From positions 1-6,633 of the forward strand of contig CAJWZY010000124.1 of NCBI GenBank assembly GCA_913050545.1: a stretch of 6,633 bases of DNA, written 5' to 3'. Position numbers and translations under genes: made by a program. A model generated the notes under the pieces. It saw only the letters and a list, made by a program, of their open reading frames with translations, was not told the DNA's origin and did no database searches. How positions within the stretch are numbered: position 1 is the stretch's first letter; each line of letters opens with the position of its first letter. The DNA comes from an uncultured bacterium (lineage in GTDB: Bacteria; Planctomycetota; UBA8108). Below are positions 1 to 6,298 of the stretch, one piece after another.

Positions 1-51
1 CTTACCGGTCTGCTCTCGCTCGCAGTAATCCTTTACCTGTTCAAGCGCTAA
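1..51 (+). CDS. 3' end of an unidentified protein with a C-terminal membrane helix (partial)
   Basis: The first frame is open from the window edge to a TAA at 49-51 and encodes LTGLLSLAVILYLFKR. This is a run of about 13 hydrophobic residues followed by a basic Lys-Arg end. Such a tail fits the last transmembrane helix of a membrane protein, or a C-terminal anchoring or sorting helix that stops in positive charges. A strong intrinsic terminator begins 33 nt after the stop, which supports a real gene ending here. Only 16 residues are visible, so the family cannot be named. A second frame (from base 3) is also open until a TGA at 54-56, but its product is not hydrophobic and looks less gene-like. 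The call is therefore tentative. Confidence 0.45.
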   Translation, partial: LTGLLSLAVILYLFKR

Positions 52-84
52 GCTGAACAGCGTAGAATCACTACGCGAATCATA

Positions 85-122
85 AGCCGGGCGTGCCTTT
101 CGAGGCGCGCCCGGCTTTTTTT
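85..122 (+). terminator. Strong rho-independent terminator
   Basis: A 14-bp stem pairs 85-98 with 103-116, with one G-T (G-U in RNA) pair and otherwise perfect complementarity. It closes on a four-base TTCG loop (99-102) and runs straight into seven T residues (116-122). This is a textbook intrinsic terminator. It lies downstream of the partial gene at the window start and before the candidate promoter of the first sulfatase, so it separates two transcription units. Confidence 0.88.
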
Positions 123-169
123 ATGCCTGTCTCCGCCGCCAGCAGCTCCAGCCTGGCCCCAATGGCTGA

Positions 170-197
170 TTGTACTGTCGGCGCACCTCCGTATACT
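170..197 (+). promoter_or_regulatory. Candidate sigma-70-type promoter for the sulfatase-thrC unit
   Basis: TATACT at 192-197 matches the -10 consensus TATAAT at five of six positions. It lies 16 nt downstream of TTGTAC (170-175), which matches the -35 consensus TTGACA at three of six, including the TTG core. A start site near 203-205 would give a leader of about 40 nt before the ATG at 245. The position, after a strong terminator and before an isolated gene pair, is what one expects of a promoter. The -35 match is weak and the native consensus in this organism is unknown. Confidence 0.4.
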
Positions 198-202
198 GTC
201 GG
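173..202 (+). repeat. Two direct copies of TACTGTCGG spaced 21 nt apart
   Basis: TACTGTCGG occurs at 173-181 and again at 194-202, start to start 21 nt. The match extends to 10 of 11 if the T two bases upstream of each copy is counted. Twenty-one nucleotides is about two helical turns, so both copies would face the same side of the DNA. They overlap the candidate -35 and -10 boxes, a placement where a repressor or an adjacent-binding activator could act. No regulator is identified and chance similarity remains possible. Confidence 0.35.
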
Positions 203-244
203 GTTCCTGTTTATCAGAACTGTAAAGCCCGTTCGGAGGGAACC

Positions 245-2299
245 ATGAAACTCACCGCCGCTGTTTTAGCCGCGTTTTTCTGTACCGCTCTTGTCGAGGC
301 GGCTGCTACCCGCCCGAATATCGTCCTCATCATGGTGGACGACATGGGTTATTCCGATATCGGTTGCTACGGGGGAGAGGTGCAGACCCCGAATATCGAC
401 GCCCTCGCCGCCGGGGGGCTGAGATTCACGCAATTCTACAATACCGGGCGCTGTTGCCCGACCCGGGCCAGCCTGCTGACGGGTCTTTATCCCCACCAGG
501 CCGGTATGGGCTGGATGACCACCGACCTCGGCCACGATGGCTACCGGGGTGATCTCAACTCGAGCTGCCGTACGATCGCCGAGGTGCTCCGAACGGCAGG
601 CTATTCGACCTACATGGCCGGCAAATGGCATGTCACAAAGCATAAAGGACCCGATGGCCCGAAGCACAACTGGCCGCGCCAGCGCGGCTTCGACCGTTTC
701 TTCGGCACGATCTCGGGAGCCGGCAGCTTCTATACTCCTTCATCCCTTACCCTGGAGAATACCCAGCTGAAGGAGTACCCGGAGGACTTCTTCTACTCCG
801 ACGCCATCAACGACACGACGGTGAAATACATCGAGGAGCACTCCCGGGAAAACACCGGCAAGCCGTTTTTCTGCTACGTGGCACATACGGCGCCTCACTG
901 GCCGCTGCACGCACTCGAGGAGGATATCGACAAGTACCGCAAACGCTACCTCGGCGGCTGGGATGCGCTTCGGGCTGAACGTTACGCCCGGATGGTCAGC
1001 ATGGGCCTGGTCGATAAGCGCTGGAAGCTGAGCAGCCGGGACAAGGCGGCCCCGGCCTGGGAGGATGTTCCCGCTGAGCGCAAAGCCGACATGGCCCTCC
1101 GCATGGCGATCTATGCTGCCCAGATCGATCGCGTAGACCAGGGCATCGGCCGGATCACTGCTTCGCTGAAGCGTACCGGGCAGCTTGACAATACGATCAT
1201 CTTTTTCCTGGCCGACAATGGCGGCTGTGCGGAGGGTGGGATCTGGGGTTTCGAGCGCAAGAAAAACGCGGTCCCGGGCAAGGACAGCTCCTTCGCCAGC
1301 TATGGGCTTTCCTGGGCGAATGCTTCGAACACTCCCTTTCGCGAGTACAAGCACTGGGTGCATGAGGGCGGGATTTCAACACCGCTGGTCGTTCACTGGC
1401 CGGCCGGCATGAAGGCCCGCGGCGAGCTCCGCTCGGAGCCCGGGCATCTCATCGACATCATGGCCACCTGCGTTGCCGTTTCCGGGGCGAAGTACCCGGC
1501 GGCGCATGAGGGCCGGAAGATCAAGCCGCTGGAGGGAGTGAGCCTGCTGCCGGCCTTTGCCGGCAGGGCGCTCGGGAACCGAGCTGTCTTCTGGGAGCAC
1601 GAGGCGAACCGGGCCGTGCGCGAGGGGGACTGGAAGCTTGTCTCCAAGGGGAGGGGCTCTCCCTGGGAGCTCTACAATATTGCCGAGGACCGTACCGAGC
1701 TGTCGAATCTCTCAGCTCGCAAGCCCGAGCTTGCAGCCCGGCTGGGGAAACTCTGGCAGGCCTATGCCGAGCGCGCCAACGTCTTGCCGGTTTACCCGAG
1801 GGGTACGGGCAAGCCAAAGAGCTACAGCAGGAAGCAGGTGTTTGAATTGAAGGATGGGGCAGCCCTCGAGGGGCCGGCCTCGCCGAACGTCAAGGGAAAG
1901 CGCCTGCAGATCAATGCCAGTCTTGCTGCGGGCCATGGCGATGGTGTTCTCATCGGGCATGGTGGGACAGCGGATGGCTACGCACTCTTCGTTACCGGGG
2001 GGCGCCTGGCGCTGGCTGTACGCCGTGATGGGAAGCTGCAGACGGTCACCGCTGAGGGGAAGCTCCCCGGCGGGGACCTTGAGGTTGAGGCGGTACTGGC
2101 GAAGAACGGCAAGGTTACTCTCAGGGCTGCCGGCAAGGTGGTTGGCGAAGGAAAGGTCTCCGGCTCGATGCAGCGGGTCCCCATCGAGGGCCTCCATGTT
2201 GGCAACGATGGAGATGCCGCGGTGGGTCAATACAAGGCGCCCGGGAAATTTCCCGGAAGCATCAAAAAGCTGACCCTGCGTCTCGGGAAGGCCCGCTGA
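245..2299 (+). CDS. Secreted S1-family arylsulfatase with C-terminal ConA/LamG-like domain
   Basis: Predicted to hydrolyse sulfate esters outside the cytoplasm; the substrate cannot be read from sequence. The 684-aa product has a signal peptide (about 1-21, cleavage near VEA-AA). Metal and active-site residues are all in place: D32-D33, C70 as formylglycine precursor in C-C-P-T-R (70-74), K127 and H129 in GKWH, H218 in APHWPL, D324-N325 in ADNGG, and K369 before HEGG (374-376). The core ends near residue 515. Residues about 530-684 form an extra beta-rich domain (GDGVLIGHGG, GYALFV, final FPGSIKKLTLRL) resembling the ConA/LamG-like tails of arylsulfatases. ATG 245 is preferred over an in-frame TTG at 170, because GGAGGG (235-240) precedes it and the signal peptide starts there. 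The TTG also falls inside the candidate promoter. The stop overlaps the next gene by one base. Activation needs a maturase that is not in this window. Confidence 0.93.
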   Translation: MKLTAAVLAAFFCTALVEAAATRPNIVLIMVDDMGYSDIGCYGGEVQTPNIDALAAGGLRFTQFYNTGRCCPTRASLLTGLYPHQAGMGWMTTDLGHDGYRGDLNSSCRTIAEVLRTAGYSTYMAGKWHVTKHKGPDGPKHNWPRQRGFDRFFGTISGAGSFYTPSSLTLENTQLKEYPEDFFYSDAINDTTVKYIEEHSRENTGKPFFCYVAHTAPHWPLHALEEDIDKYRKRYLGGWDALRAERYARMVSMGLVDKRWKLSSRDKAAPAWEDVPAERKADMALRMAIYAAQIDRVDQGIGRITASLKRTGQLDNTIIFFLADNGGCAEGGIWGFERKKNAVPGKDSSFASYGLSWANASNTPFREYKHWVHEGGISTPLVVHWPAGMKARGELRSEPGHLIDIMATCVAVSGAKYPAAHEGRKIKPLEGVSLLPAFAGRALGNRAVFWEHEANRAVREGDWKLVSKGRGSPWELYNIAEDRTELSNLSARKPELAARLGKLWQAYAERANVLPVYPRGTGKPKSYSRKQVFELKDGAALEGPASPNVKGKRLQINASLAAGHGDGVLIGHGGTADGYALFVTGGRLALAVRRDGKLQTVTAEGKLPGGDLEVEAVLAKNGKVTLRAAGKVVGEGKVSGSMQRVPIEGLHVGNDGDAAVGQYKAPGKFPGSIKKLTLRLGKAR

Positions 2300-3531
2300 T
2301 GCCGCACAGGAATTTCGTAACCCACCTCGAGTGCAGCTACACCGGTGAGAGCTACGAGGCCGGCCGTGTTCACGGCCTGTCGCGTGAAGGTAAGCCGCTG
2401 CTGGTTCGCTACGACCTCGAAGCTCTCGGAGCGGCAATTGACAGGAAATCCCTGTCTGCCAGGGAGGGGGGGCTGTGGAAGTACCTTGAGCTCCTGCCGG
2501 TTCGCCAGGGTGAGAACATCATCTCCCTGGGAGAAGAATTGACGCCGCTGGTGGACCTGCCGGATTTACAGGCTGGCCCGGGCCGCCTGCTGGTAAAGGA
2601 TGAGGGGAGGTTGCCGACAGGTTCCTTCAAGGCCAGGGGCCTCGCCCTGGCTGTTTCGATGGCGAAGGAGCTGGGTATTTCGAGTGTGGCGATGCCGACC
2701 AACGGCAATGCGGGGGCGGCGCTGGCGGCCTATGCCAGCCGGGCCGGGATCGAGTCCTGGGTTTTCTGCCCGGATGACACCCCCGCTATCAACGTGCAGG
2801 AGACCGCCCTGCAGGGAGCGAAGGTCTGGCGGGTAAACGGGCTTATCAACGATTGCGGACGACTGGTGGGGGAGGGACGGGAGGCGATGGGCTGGTTTGA
2901 CTTCTCCACCCTGAAGGAGCCTTACCGTATCGAGGGCAAGAAGACGATGGGACTCGAGCTTGCCGAGCAGCTCGGCTGGGAGCTGCCGGATGTGATCCTC
3001 TACCCCACGGGCGGGGGCACCGGGCTGATAGGAATGTGGAAGGCTTTCGCTGAGCTGCAGGAGCTGGGCTGGATCGGTGACAAGCTGCCGCGGATGGTAG
3101 CTGTCCAGTCCACCGGCTGTGCTCCGATGGTGCGGGCCTACGAGGCCGGCCTGGAGCACGCCGAACCCTGGGAGGATGCTGCCACCCTCGCGGCCGGGAT
3201 CCGGGTGCCTGCGGCGGTAGGAGACTTTCTTATCTTGCGGGCGGTGCGCGAAAGCGGAGGATTCGCCGTAGCGGTCAGCGATGAAAGCATTATCGAGGCC
3301 CGTGACAGGGCCGCCTCAGACTCAGGCTTCCTCATGTGCCCGGAAGGAGCGGCGACCCTTGCGGCCTACCTGCAGGAAATAAAGAGCGGACGGATCGGGA
3401 CGGATGAGTCAGCGGTTCTTTTCAATTGCGCTACGGGACTGAAGTACCCGATGCCGGAAGCTACCGGGCGAATCGACTGTAACAAGCCCCTCGATGCGAC
3501 CCTGCTGCGCGCTGGCGGCCTCTCCTCCTGA
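2299..3531 (+). CDS. thrC: Threonine synthase (PLP-dependent)
   Basis: Cytoplasmic enzyme of threonine biosynthesis, converting O-phospho-L-homoserine and water to L-threonine and phosphate. The 410-aa product is a fold-type II PLP enzyme. K111 in PTGSFKARG is the expected Schiff-base lysine, PTNGNAG (133-139) is the substrate-side loop, PTGGGTG (236-242) the phosphate-binding glycine loop, and NCATGLKYP (376-384) a late motif typical of threonine synthases. The N-terminus (FVTHLECSYTGESY, later PLLVRYDL) corresponds to the zinc-ribbon-like segment of the family but keeps only C12, so metal binding there is unlikely. The conserved start fixes ATG 2299. GGGAAGG (2285-2291), inside the sulfatase gene, is a plausible ribosome site 7 nt upstream. 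The TGATG overlap suggests translational coupling to the sulfatase. Another beta-replacing PLP enzyme is possible but less likely. Confidence 0.88.
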   Translation: MPHRNFVTHLECSYTGESYEAGRVHGLSREGKPLLVRYDLEALGAAIDRKSLSAREGGLWKYLELLPVRQGENIISLGEELTPLVDLPDLQAGPGRLLVKDEGRLPTGSFKARGLALAVSMAKELGISSVAMPTNGNAGAALAAYASRAGIESWVFCPDDTPAINVQETALQGAKVWRVNGLINDCGRLVGEGREAMGWFDFSTLKEPYRIEGKKTMGLELAEQLGWELPDVILYPTGGGTGLIGMWKAFAELQELGWIGDKLPRMVAVQSTGCAPMVRAYEAGLEHAEPWEDAATLAAGIRVPAAVGDFLILRAVRESGGFAVAVSDESIIEARDRAASDSGFLMCPEGAATLAAYLQEIKSGRIGTDESAVLFNCATGLKYPMPEATGRIDCNKPLDATLLRAGGLSS

Positions 3532-3756
3532 CCGGGAGCGTCGAGCTTCGCTCCTCATCGCCCCCGGGGAAATAGAAGAAATTCGAGCTTCCTATCGAGG
3601 GGACCCTTAAAATTAACTGTACAGGACTCGAGTACCGGGCATTGAGCGGACTCTTCCCGCCGGTTTTCGCAGTTGTTCGGGGCAAGTTGTTCAAAAGGGG
3701 CACACCTCCGGGTTCGGCGGGGTTTGGAAGATCCAGGGGTTAGTTGGAGGGACATT
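3532..3756. other. Intergenic region between thrC and the dockerin-like gene
   Basis: No gene is supported in these 225 nt. A 6-bp GC-rich hairpin (3535-3540 with 3549-3554) sits just after the thrC stop but has no T tract, so it is at best a weak terminator. TCGAGCTTC occurs at 3541-3549 and 3583-3591. TAAAAT at 3608-3613 resembles a -10 box but has no convincing -35 partner. CTGTACAG at 3617-3624 is a perfect 8-bp palindrome. AGTTGTTC is repeated at 3671-3678 and 3685-3692. The gap is long enough to hold a separate promoter for the downstream gene, but none can be fixed. Confidence 0.4.
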
Positions 3757-4689
3757 ATGTATTCAGTCCATCGTTTAGCGTGGCTTTCGGTTGGTTTGTT
3801 GTTGGCAGTCGGTCCCGCAGTGGCAGGGGACTGCCCATCGGATGAACATCCGCTGCAGCTCGTGATCGAGGGGGGCGGAGAGATCAACTCCACGATTCCC
3901 GCAGGCTCGCTCGGCACAGCGGATGTCCACGTCGTCATGCGGTCAAATCTTGTCAACGGGGTCCAGGGCTGGTCGCTCTCGCTGGCGACAGAGGGAGACC
4001 TGCTGCTGACCGGGGCCACCACGGCCGGCACCTCGGCTGCCGATGTGAGCCAGGGTGGAGTGCGAAACGGCGGCTTCGAAGTAACGGAGCTGGTAGACCC
4101 ATCGCTGAACGACCAGGGACAGGGTGCCGTCAGCGCGGTCGTTCTTTCCTTTACCATGCCCGTCATTCTCGAGCCGGTGGGCTCGGTCCGCATCCTGACC
4201 CTGAATGTCACCGCCAATGCTCTCCAGCCCGATGGCGAGGATGCCCTCATCGAAGGTGACCTGCTCTGGCGCGACGATATGCAGGGAGCCGGCCAGCCGG
4301 TTCAGAACGTGGCGACGGTGAGCGGCGCAACGCAGGATTTCGGCTGCTGCGAAAACGCTCACCTCAGCTTCCAAACCCAGGCAGCTCCGGAGGTCAGCGA
4401 TTTTATCCGCTGTGATCCTAACAATGACGGCAGGAGCAACATCGCTGATGCGATCTGGATCATCAATGAGCTGGTTCGAAAGGGTCCGGCGACAACCTGT
4501 GCCGCCGCGGCCGATTGTAACAGCGACGCCAACAGGGATCTTACCGACGCGGTGTTCGCCATCGCTTACCAGTTCCAGGGCGGCGCGGCTCCGGGGGCGC
4601 CCTTTCCTGAATGCGGTGGTTCAGCGAGCCTGGTCGAGTCAGGACAGGGGGGCCTCTGTCTGCCGGGCTCGGCATCCTGTTCTGAATAG
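3757..4689 (+). CDS. Secreted protein with cohesin-like module and tandem dockerin-like calcium loops
   Basis: Exported protein of unknown function, 310 aa. A signal peptide covers residues 1-23 (cleavage AVA-GD). Residues about 50-152 (NGVQGWSLSL, later AVVLSFTMP and VRILTLNV) look like the beta-sandwich of cohesin-like and carbohydrate-binding folds; this is inferred from pattern only. Residues 218-287 hold two dockerin-type EF loops. Loop 1 has D220, N222, D224, G225, N228, D231; loop 2 has D253, N255, D257, N259, D261, D264. Each is followed by a short helix, then the APFPECG end often seen in dockerin-like proteins of planctomycete-type genomes. Nine cysteines remain in the mature chain (C26, C197, C198, C219, C248, C254, C286, C301, C308), suggesting disulfides. 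ATG 3757 is chosen over an in-frame TTG at 3673 because GGAGGG (3746-3751) and the signal peptide fit it. Lying between two secreted sulfatases, it may serve surface attachment or glycan binding. Confidence 0.8.
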   Translation: MYSVHRLAWLSVGLLLAVGPAVAGDCPSDEHPLQLVIEGGGEINSTIPAGSLGTADVHVVMRSNLVNGVQGWSLSLATEGDLLLTGATTAGTSAADVSQGGVRNGGFEVTELVDPSLNDQGQGAVSAVVLSFTMPVILEPVGSVRILTLNVTANALQPDGEDALIEGDLLWRDDMQGAGQPVQNVATVSGATQDFGCCENAHLSFQTQAAPEVSDFIRCDPNNDGRSNIADAIWIINELVRKGPATTCAAAADCNSDANRDLTDAVFAIAYQFQGGAAPGAPFPECGGSASLVESGQGGLCLPGSASCSE

Positions 4690-4844
4690 ACGGTTCCCCG
4701 GGATCAAGGGCAGGAGCCCCGGGTAAGAGTCAGGCTTGCGGTTGTGCAGGGGACGGGAGTCAATCAAGGGTGGAGATCCGCCGATGGGGCGGTTATCGTT
4801 CTTGAATTGCCCCGGTTCTTGTTCACAGCGCGAGGTTATTGACG
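4690..4844. other. Intergenic region before the second sulfatase
   Basis: These 155 nt hold no supported gene. CCCCGGG occurs at 4696-4702 and 4717-4723; the self-complementary CCCGGG cores could pair into a 6-bp stem but lack a T tract. A second small hairpin pairs CCGCC (4778-4782) with GGCGG (4788-4792) and is followed by TTATCGTTCTT, a poor match to an intrinsic terminator. No convincing promoter was found, so it is unclear whether the downstream sulfatase has its own promoter or is read through from 3757-4689. Confidence 0.35.
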
Positions 4845-6140
4845 GTGAGGTATTTATTCGCTGCAGCGGTCTGTTTCGGCGTTCTCTTTCCTGCGGTGGC
4901 GACCACCGCAAGACAGCCGAATATCGTCCTGATCATTTCCGACGACCAGTCCTGGACCGACTTCGGCTTCATGGGTCACAAGGTGATCAAGACCCCGAAC
5001 CTCGACCGCCTTGCGGCCGAGAGCGTGGTTTTTCCCCGTGGCTACGTCCCCACCAGCCTCTGCCGCCCGAGCCTTGCCAGCATGGTTTCGGGGCTCTATC
5101 CACACCAGCACAAGATCACCGGCAATGACCCGCCGAGGGGTACCGATCGCAGGGAGATGCTCCGGCACATTAAGCGGGTTCCTTCCCTGCCGAGGCTGCT
5201 GGCAAAGAAAGGCTATCTCAGCCACCAGTCCGGCAAGTGGTGGGAGGGCCATTACGAGCTTGGCGGGTTTACCCACGGCATGACGACCACGGGGCGTCAT
5301 GGTGGCCCCGGGCTGAAGATCGGCCGCAAGGGACTGAAGCCGATCTTCGACTTCATCGATGCCGCCGGAGAGAAGCCGTTTTTCATCTGGTACGCACCGT
5401 TTCTTCCCCACACTCCGCACAATCCTCCGGCCAGGTTGTTGTCGAAGTACAAGGCGGAGGGCAAGTCGATCCACGTTGCCCGCTACCAGGCGATGTGTGA
5501 GTGGTTCGATGAGACCTGCGGAGAGCTGCTGGGTTACCTGGACAAGAAGAAGCTCAGCGACGACACGCTCGTGGTTTTCGTGACCGACAACGGCTGGATC
5601 CAGAAAGAGAAAACACGCGGCAGTGACTCGAAGTCCAAGCGCTCGCCTTTTGAAGGCGGCACCAGGACCCCGGTCATGTTGAGATGGCCCGGTAAGCTGA
5701 AGCCAGCCAGCCACAATACGCTCGTCAGCAGCATCGACCTGGCGCCGACGATCCTCGCGGCCGCGGGTCTCGAGGCGGCTCCCGCCATGCAGGGGATCAA
5801 CCTGCTGGATGTCTGTGCCGCGGGAGGTAAAAGCTCCAGGGACAAAATATTCGGAGAGATCTTCGAGCACGATGTGGTCGGGATTGACAACCCGGTCCCG
5901 GGCCTTCTCTACCGCTGGTGCATCAGCGGCCAGTGGAAGCTGATTCTTCCTCACCGGGGCAGCCCGGTCATCTCCCGCCAGCGGCAGTCAAGGTACCGGG
6001 ATCCCATCTGGGACAAGCCGCAGCTGTTCAACCTCGGCGCCGATCCGCACGAGAAGAACGACCTCGCAGCGGCGGAGGCGGGCAGGGTCAAGGCCCTGGG
6101 TTCCGATATCGAGAGCTGGTGGAAGGTGGAAAAGCCCTGA
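4845..6140 (+). CDS. Secreted S1-family sulfatase with noncanonical C-R-P-S-L activation motif
   Basis: Predicted exported sulfatase of 431 aa, without the extra C-terminal domain of the first one; substrate unknown. The signal peptide covers about 1-19 (AVA-TT). Canonical positions kept are D33-D34, C73 as formylglycine candidate, K131, H189 in LPHTPH, D248-N249 in TDNG, and K265 before FEGG (269-272). Two depart: the activation motif is C-R-P-S-L (73-77), with Leu77 where Arg is usual, and GKWWEGH (130-136) has Trp133 where GKWH has His. I believe related sulfatases of PVC bacteria share these features, so this may be a subfamily trait rather than decay; the reading frame is intact. GTG 4845 is preferred over TTG 4839: GAGG (4832-4835) then lies 9 nt upstream rather than 3, and the signal peptide starts MRYLF. 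It is unlike the first sulfatase beyond the shared core, so a recent duplication is unlikely. Confidence 0.9.
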   Translation: MRYLFAAAVCFGVLFPAVATTARQPNIVLIISDDQSWTDFGFMGHKVIKTPNLDRLAAESVVFPRGYVPTSLCRPSLASMVSGLYPHQHKITGNDPPRGTDRREMLRHIKRVPSLPRLLAKKGYLSHQSGKWWEGHYELGGFTHGMTTTGRHGGPGLKIGRKGLKPIFDFIDAAGEKPFFIWYAPFLPHTPHNPPARLLSKYKAEGKSIHVARYQAMCEWFDETCGELLGYLDKKKLSDDTLVVFVTDNGWIQKEKTRGSDSKSKRSPFEGGTRTPVMLRWPGKLKPASHNTLVSSIDLAPTILAAAGLEAAPAMQGINLLDVCAAGGKSSRDKIFGEIFEHDVVGIDNPVPGLLYRWCISGQWKLILPHRGSPVISRQRQSRYRDPIWDKPQLFNLGADPHEKNDLAAAEAGRVKALGSDIESWWKVEKP

Positions 6141-6145
6141 GATCC

Positions 6146-6174
6146 GCTGATTAGGCGGCGTCTTGCCAATCAGC
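6146..6174 (+). terminator. Candidate hairpin terminator after the second sulfatase
   Basis: GCTGATT (6146-6152) pairs perfectly with AATCAGC (6168-6174). After a one-base bulge (A6153), GGC (6154-6156) pairs with GCC (6165-6167), leaving an 8-nt loop. It begins 5 nt after the sulfatase stop, where a terminator or 3'-end-protecting hairpin is expected. The following bases (TTCAATGGGG) do not form a proper T tract, so efficient intrinsic termination is doubtful. Confidence 0.35.
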
Positions 6175-6298
6175 TTCAATGGGGTTCCGGCGCCTTCCAT
6201 CGTGCTTTGTGGCGCGCCCGGGAGATATGTCATAAGATAGCCTGCTTGTATGAATAACGGCTTTTTCCCAGGGACCCTGCGGGGCTGGACTCGAATTC
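6175..6298. other. lepA upstream region, possible weak promoter
   Basis: No gene is supported here. TTGTGG (6207-6212) followed 18 nt later by CATAAG (6231-6236) is a weak sigma-70-like pair (four of six at the -10), and TATGAA at 6249-6254 is a second poor -10 candidate. Given the hairpin upstream and a housekeeping gene downstream, a promoter in this stretch is reasonable, but the sequence does not single one out. There is no clear Shine-Dalgarno just before the lepA GTG; the nearest G-rich run is at 6281-6284. Confidence 0.25.

Noticed and set aside
740..1363. Open frame of 207 codons on the minus strand inside the first sulfatase
   Set aside because: It is a shadow of a clear coding gene, with no family motif and no plausible ribosome site.
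1712..2437. Minus-strand open frame of 241 codons spanning the sulfatase-thrC junction
   Set aside because: It lies antisense to two well-supported genes across their translational overlap, and its product shows no recognisable family.
3535..3554. Hairpin just after thrC as an intrinsic terminator
   Set aside because: The stem is only 6 bp and no T tract follows; it is mentioned in the intergenic entry but not called a terminator.
4473..4480. GGTTCGAA, resembling a tRNA T-loop
   Set aside because: It lies inside the dockerin-coding frame, and no acceptor stem, anticodon arm or cloverleaf surrounds it.
4696..4723. CCCCGGG pair as a terminator or operator
   Set aside because: The arms are short and self-complementary, as is common in GC-rich DNA, and no T tract follows.
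4736..5128. Plus-strand open frame overlapping the start of the second sulfatase
   Set aside because: It starts at TTG without a ribosome site, and most of it is an alternate frame of the sulfatase signal peptide and activation region.
4854..5954. Long open frame on the minus strand opposite the second sulfatase (366 codons)
   Set aside because: It is antisense to a sulfatase with full catalytic motifs, shows no recognisable domain or signal, and long antisense frames are common in GC-rich genes.
245..6140. The two sulfatases as a recent tandem duplication
   Set aside because: They share only the core S1 motifs, differ in length, domain content and activation motif, and are separated by two unrelated genes.
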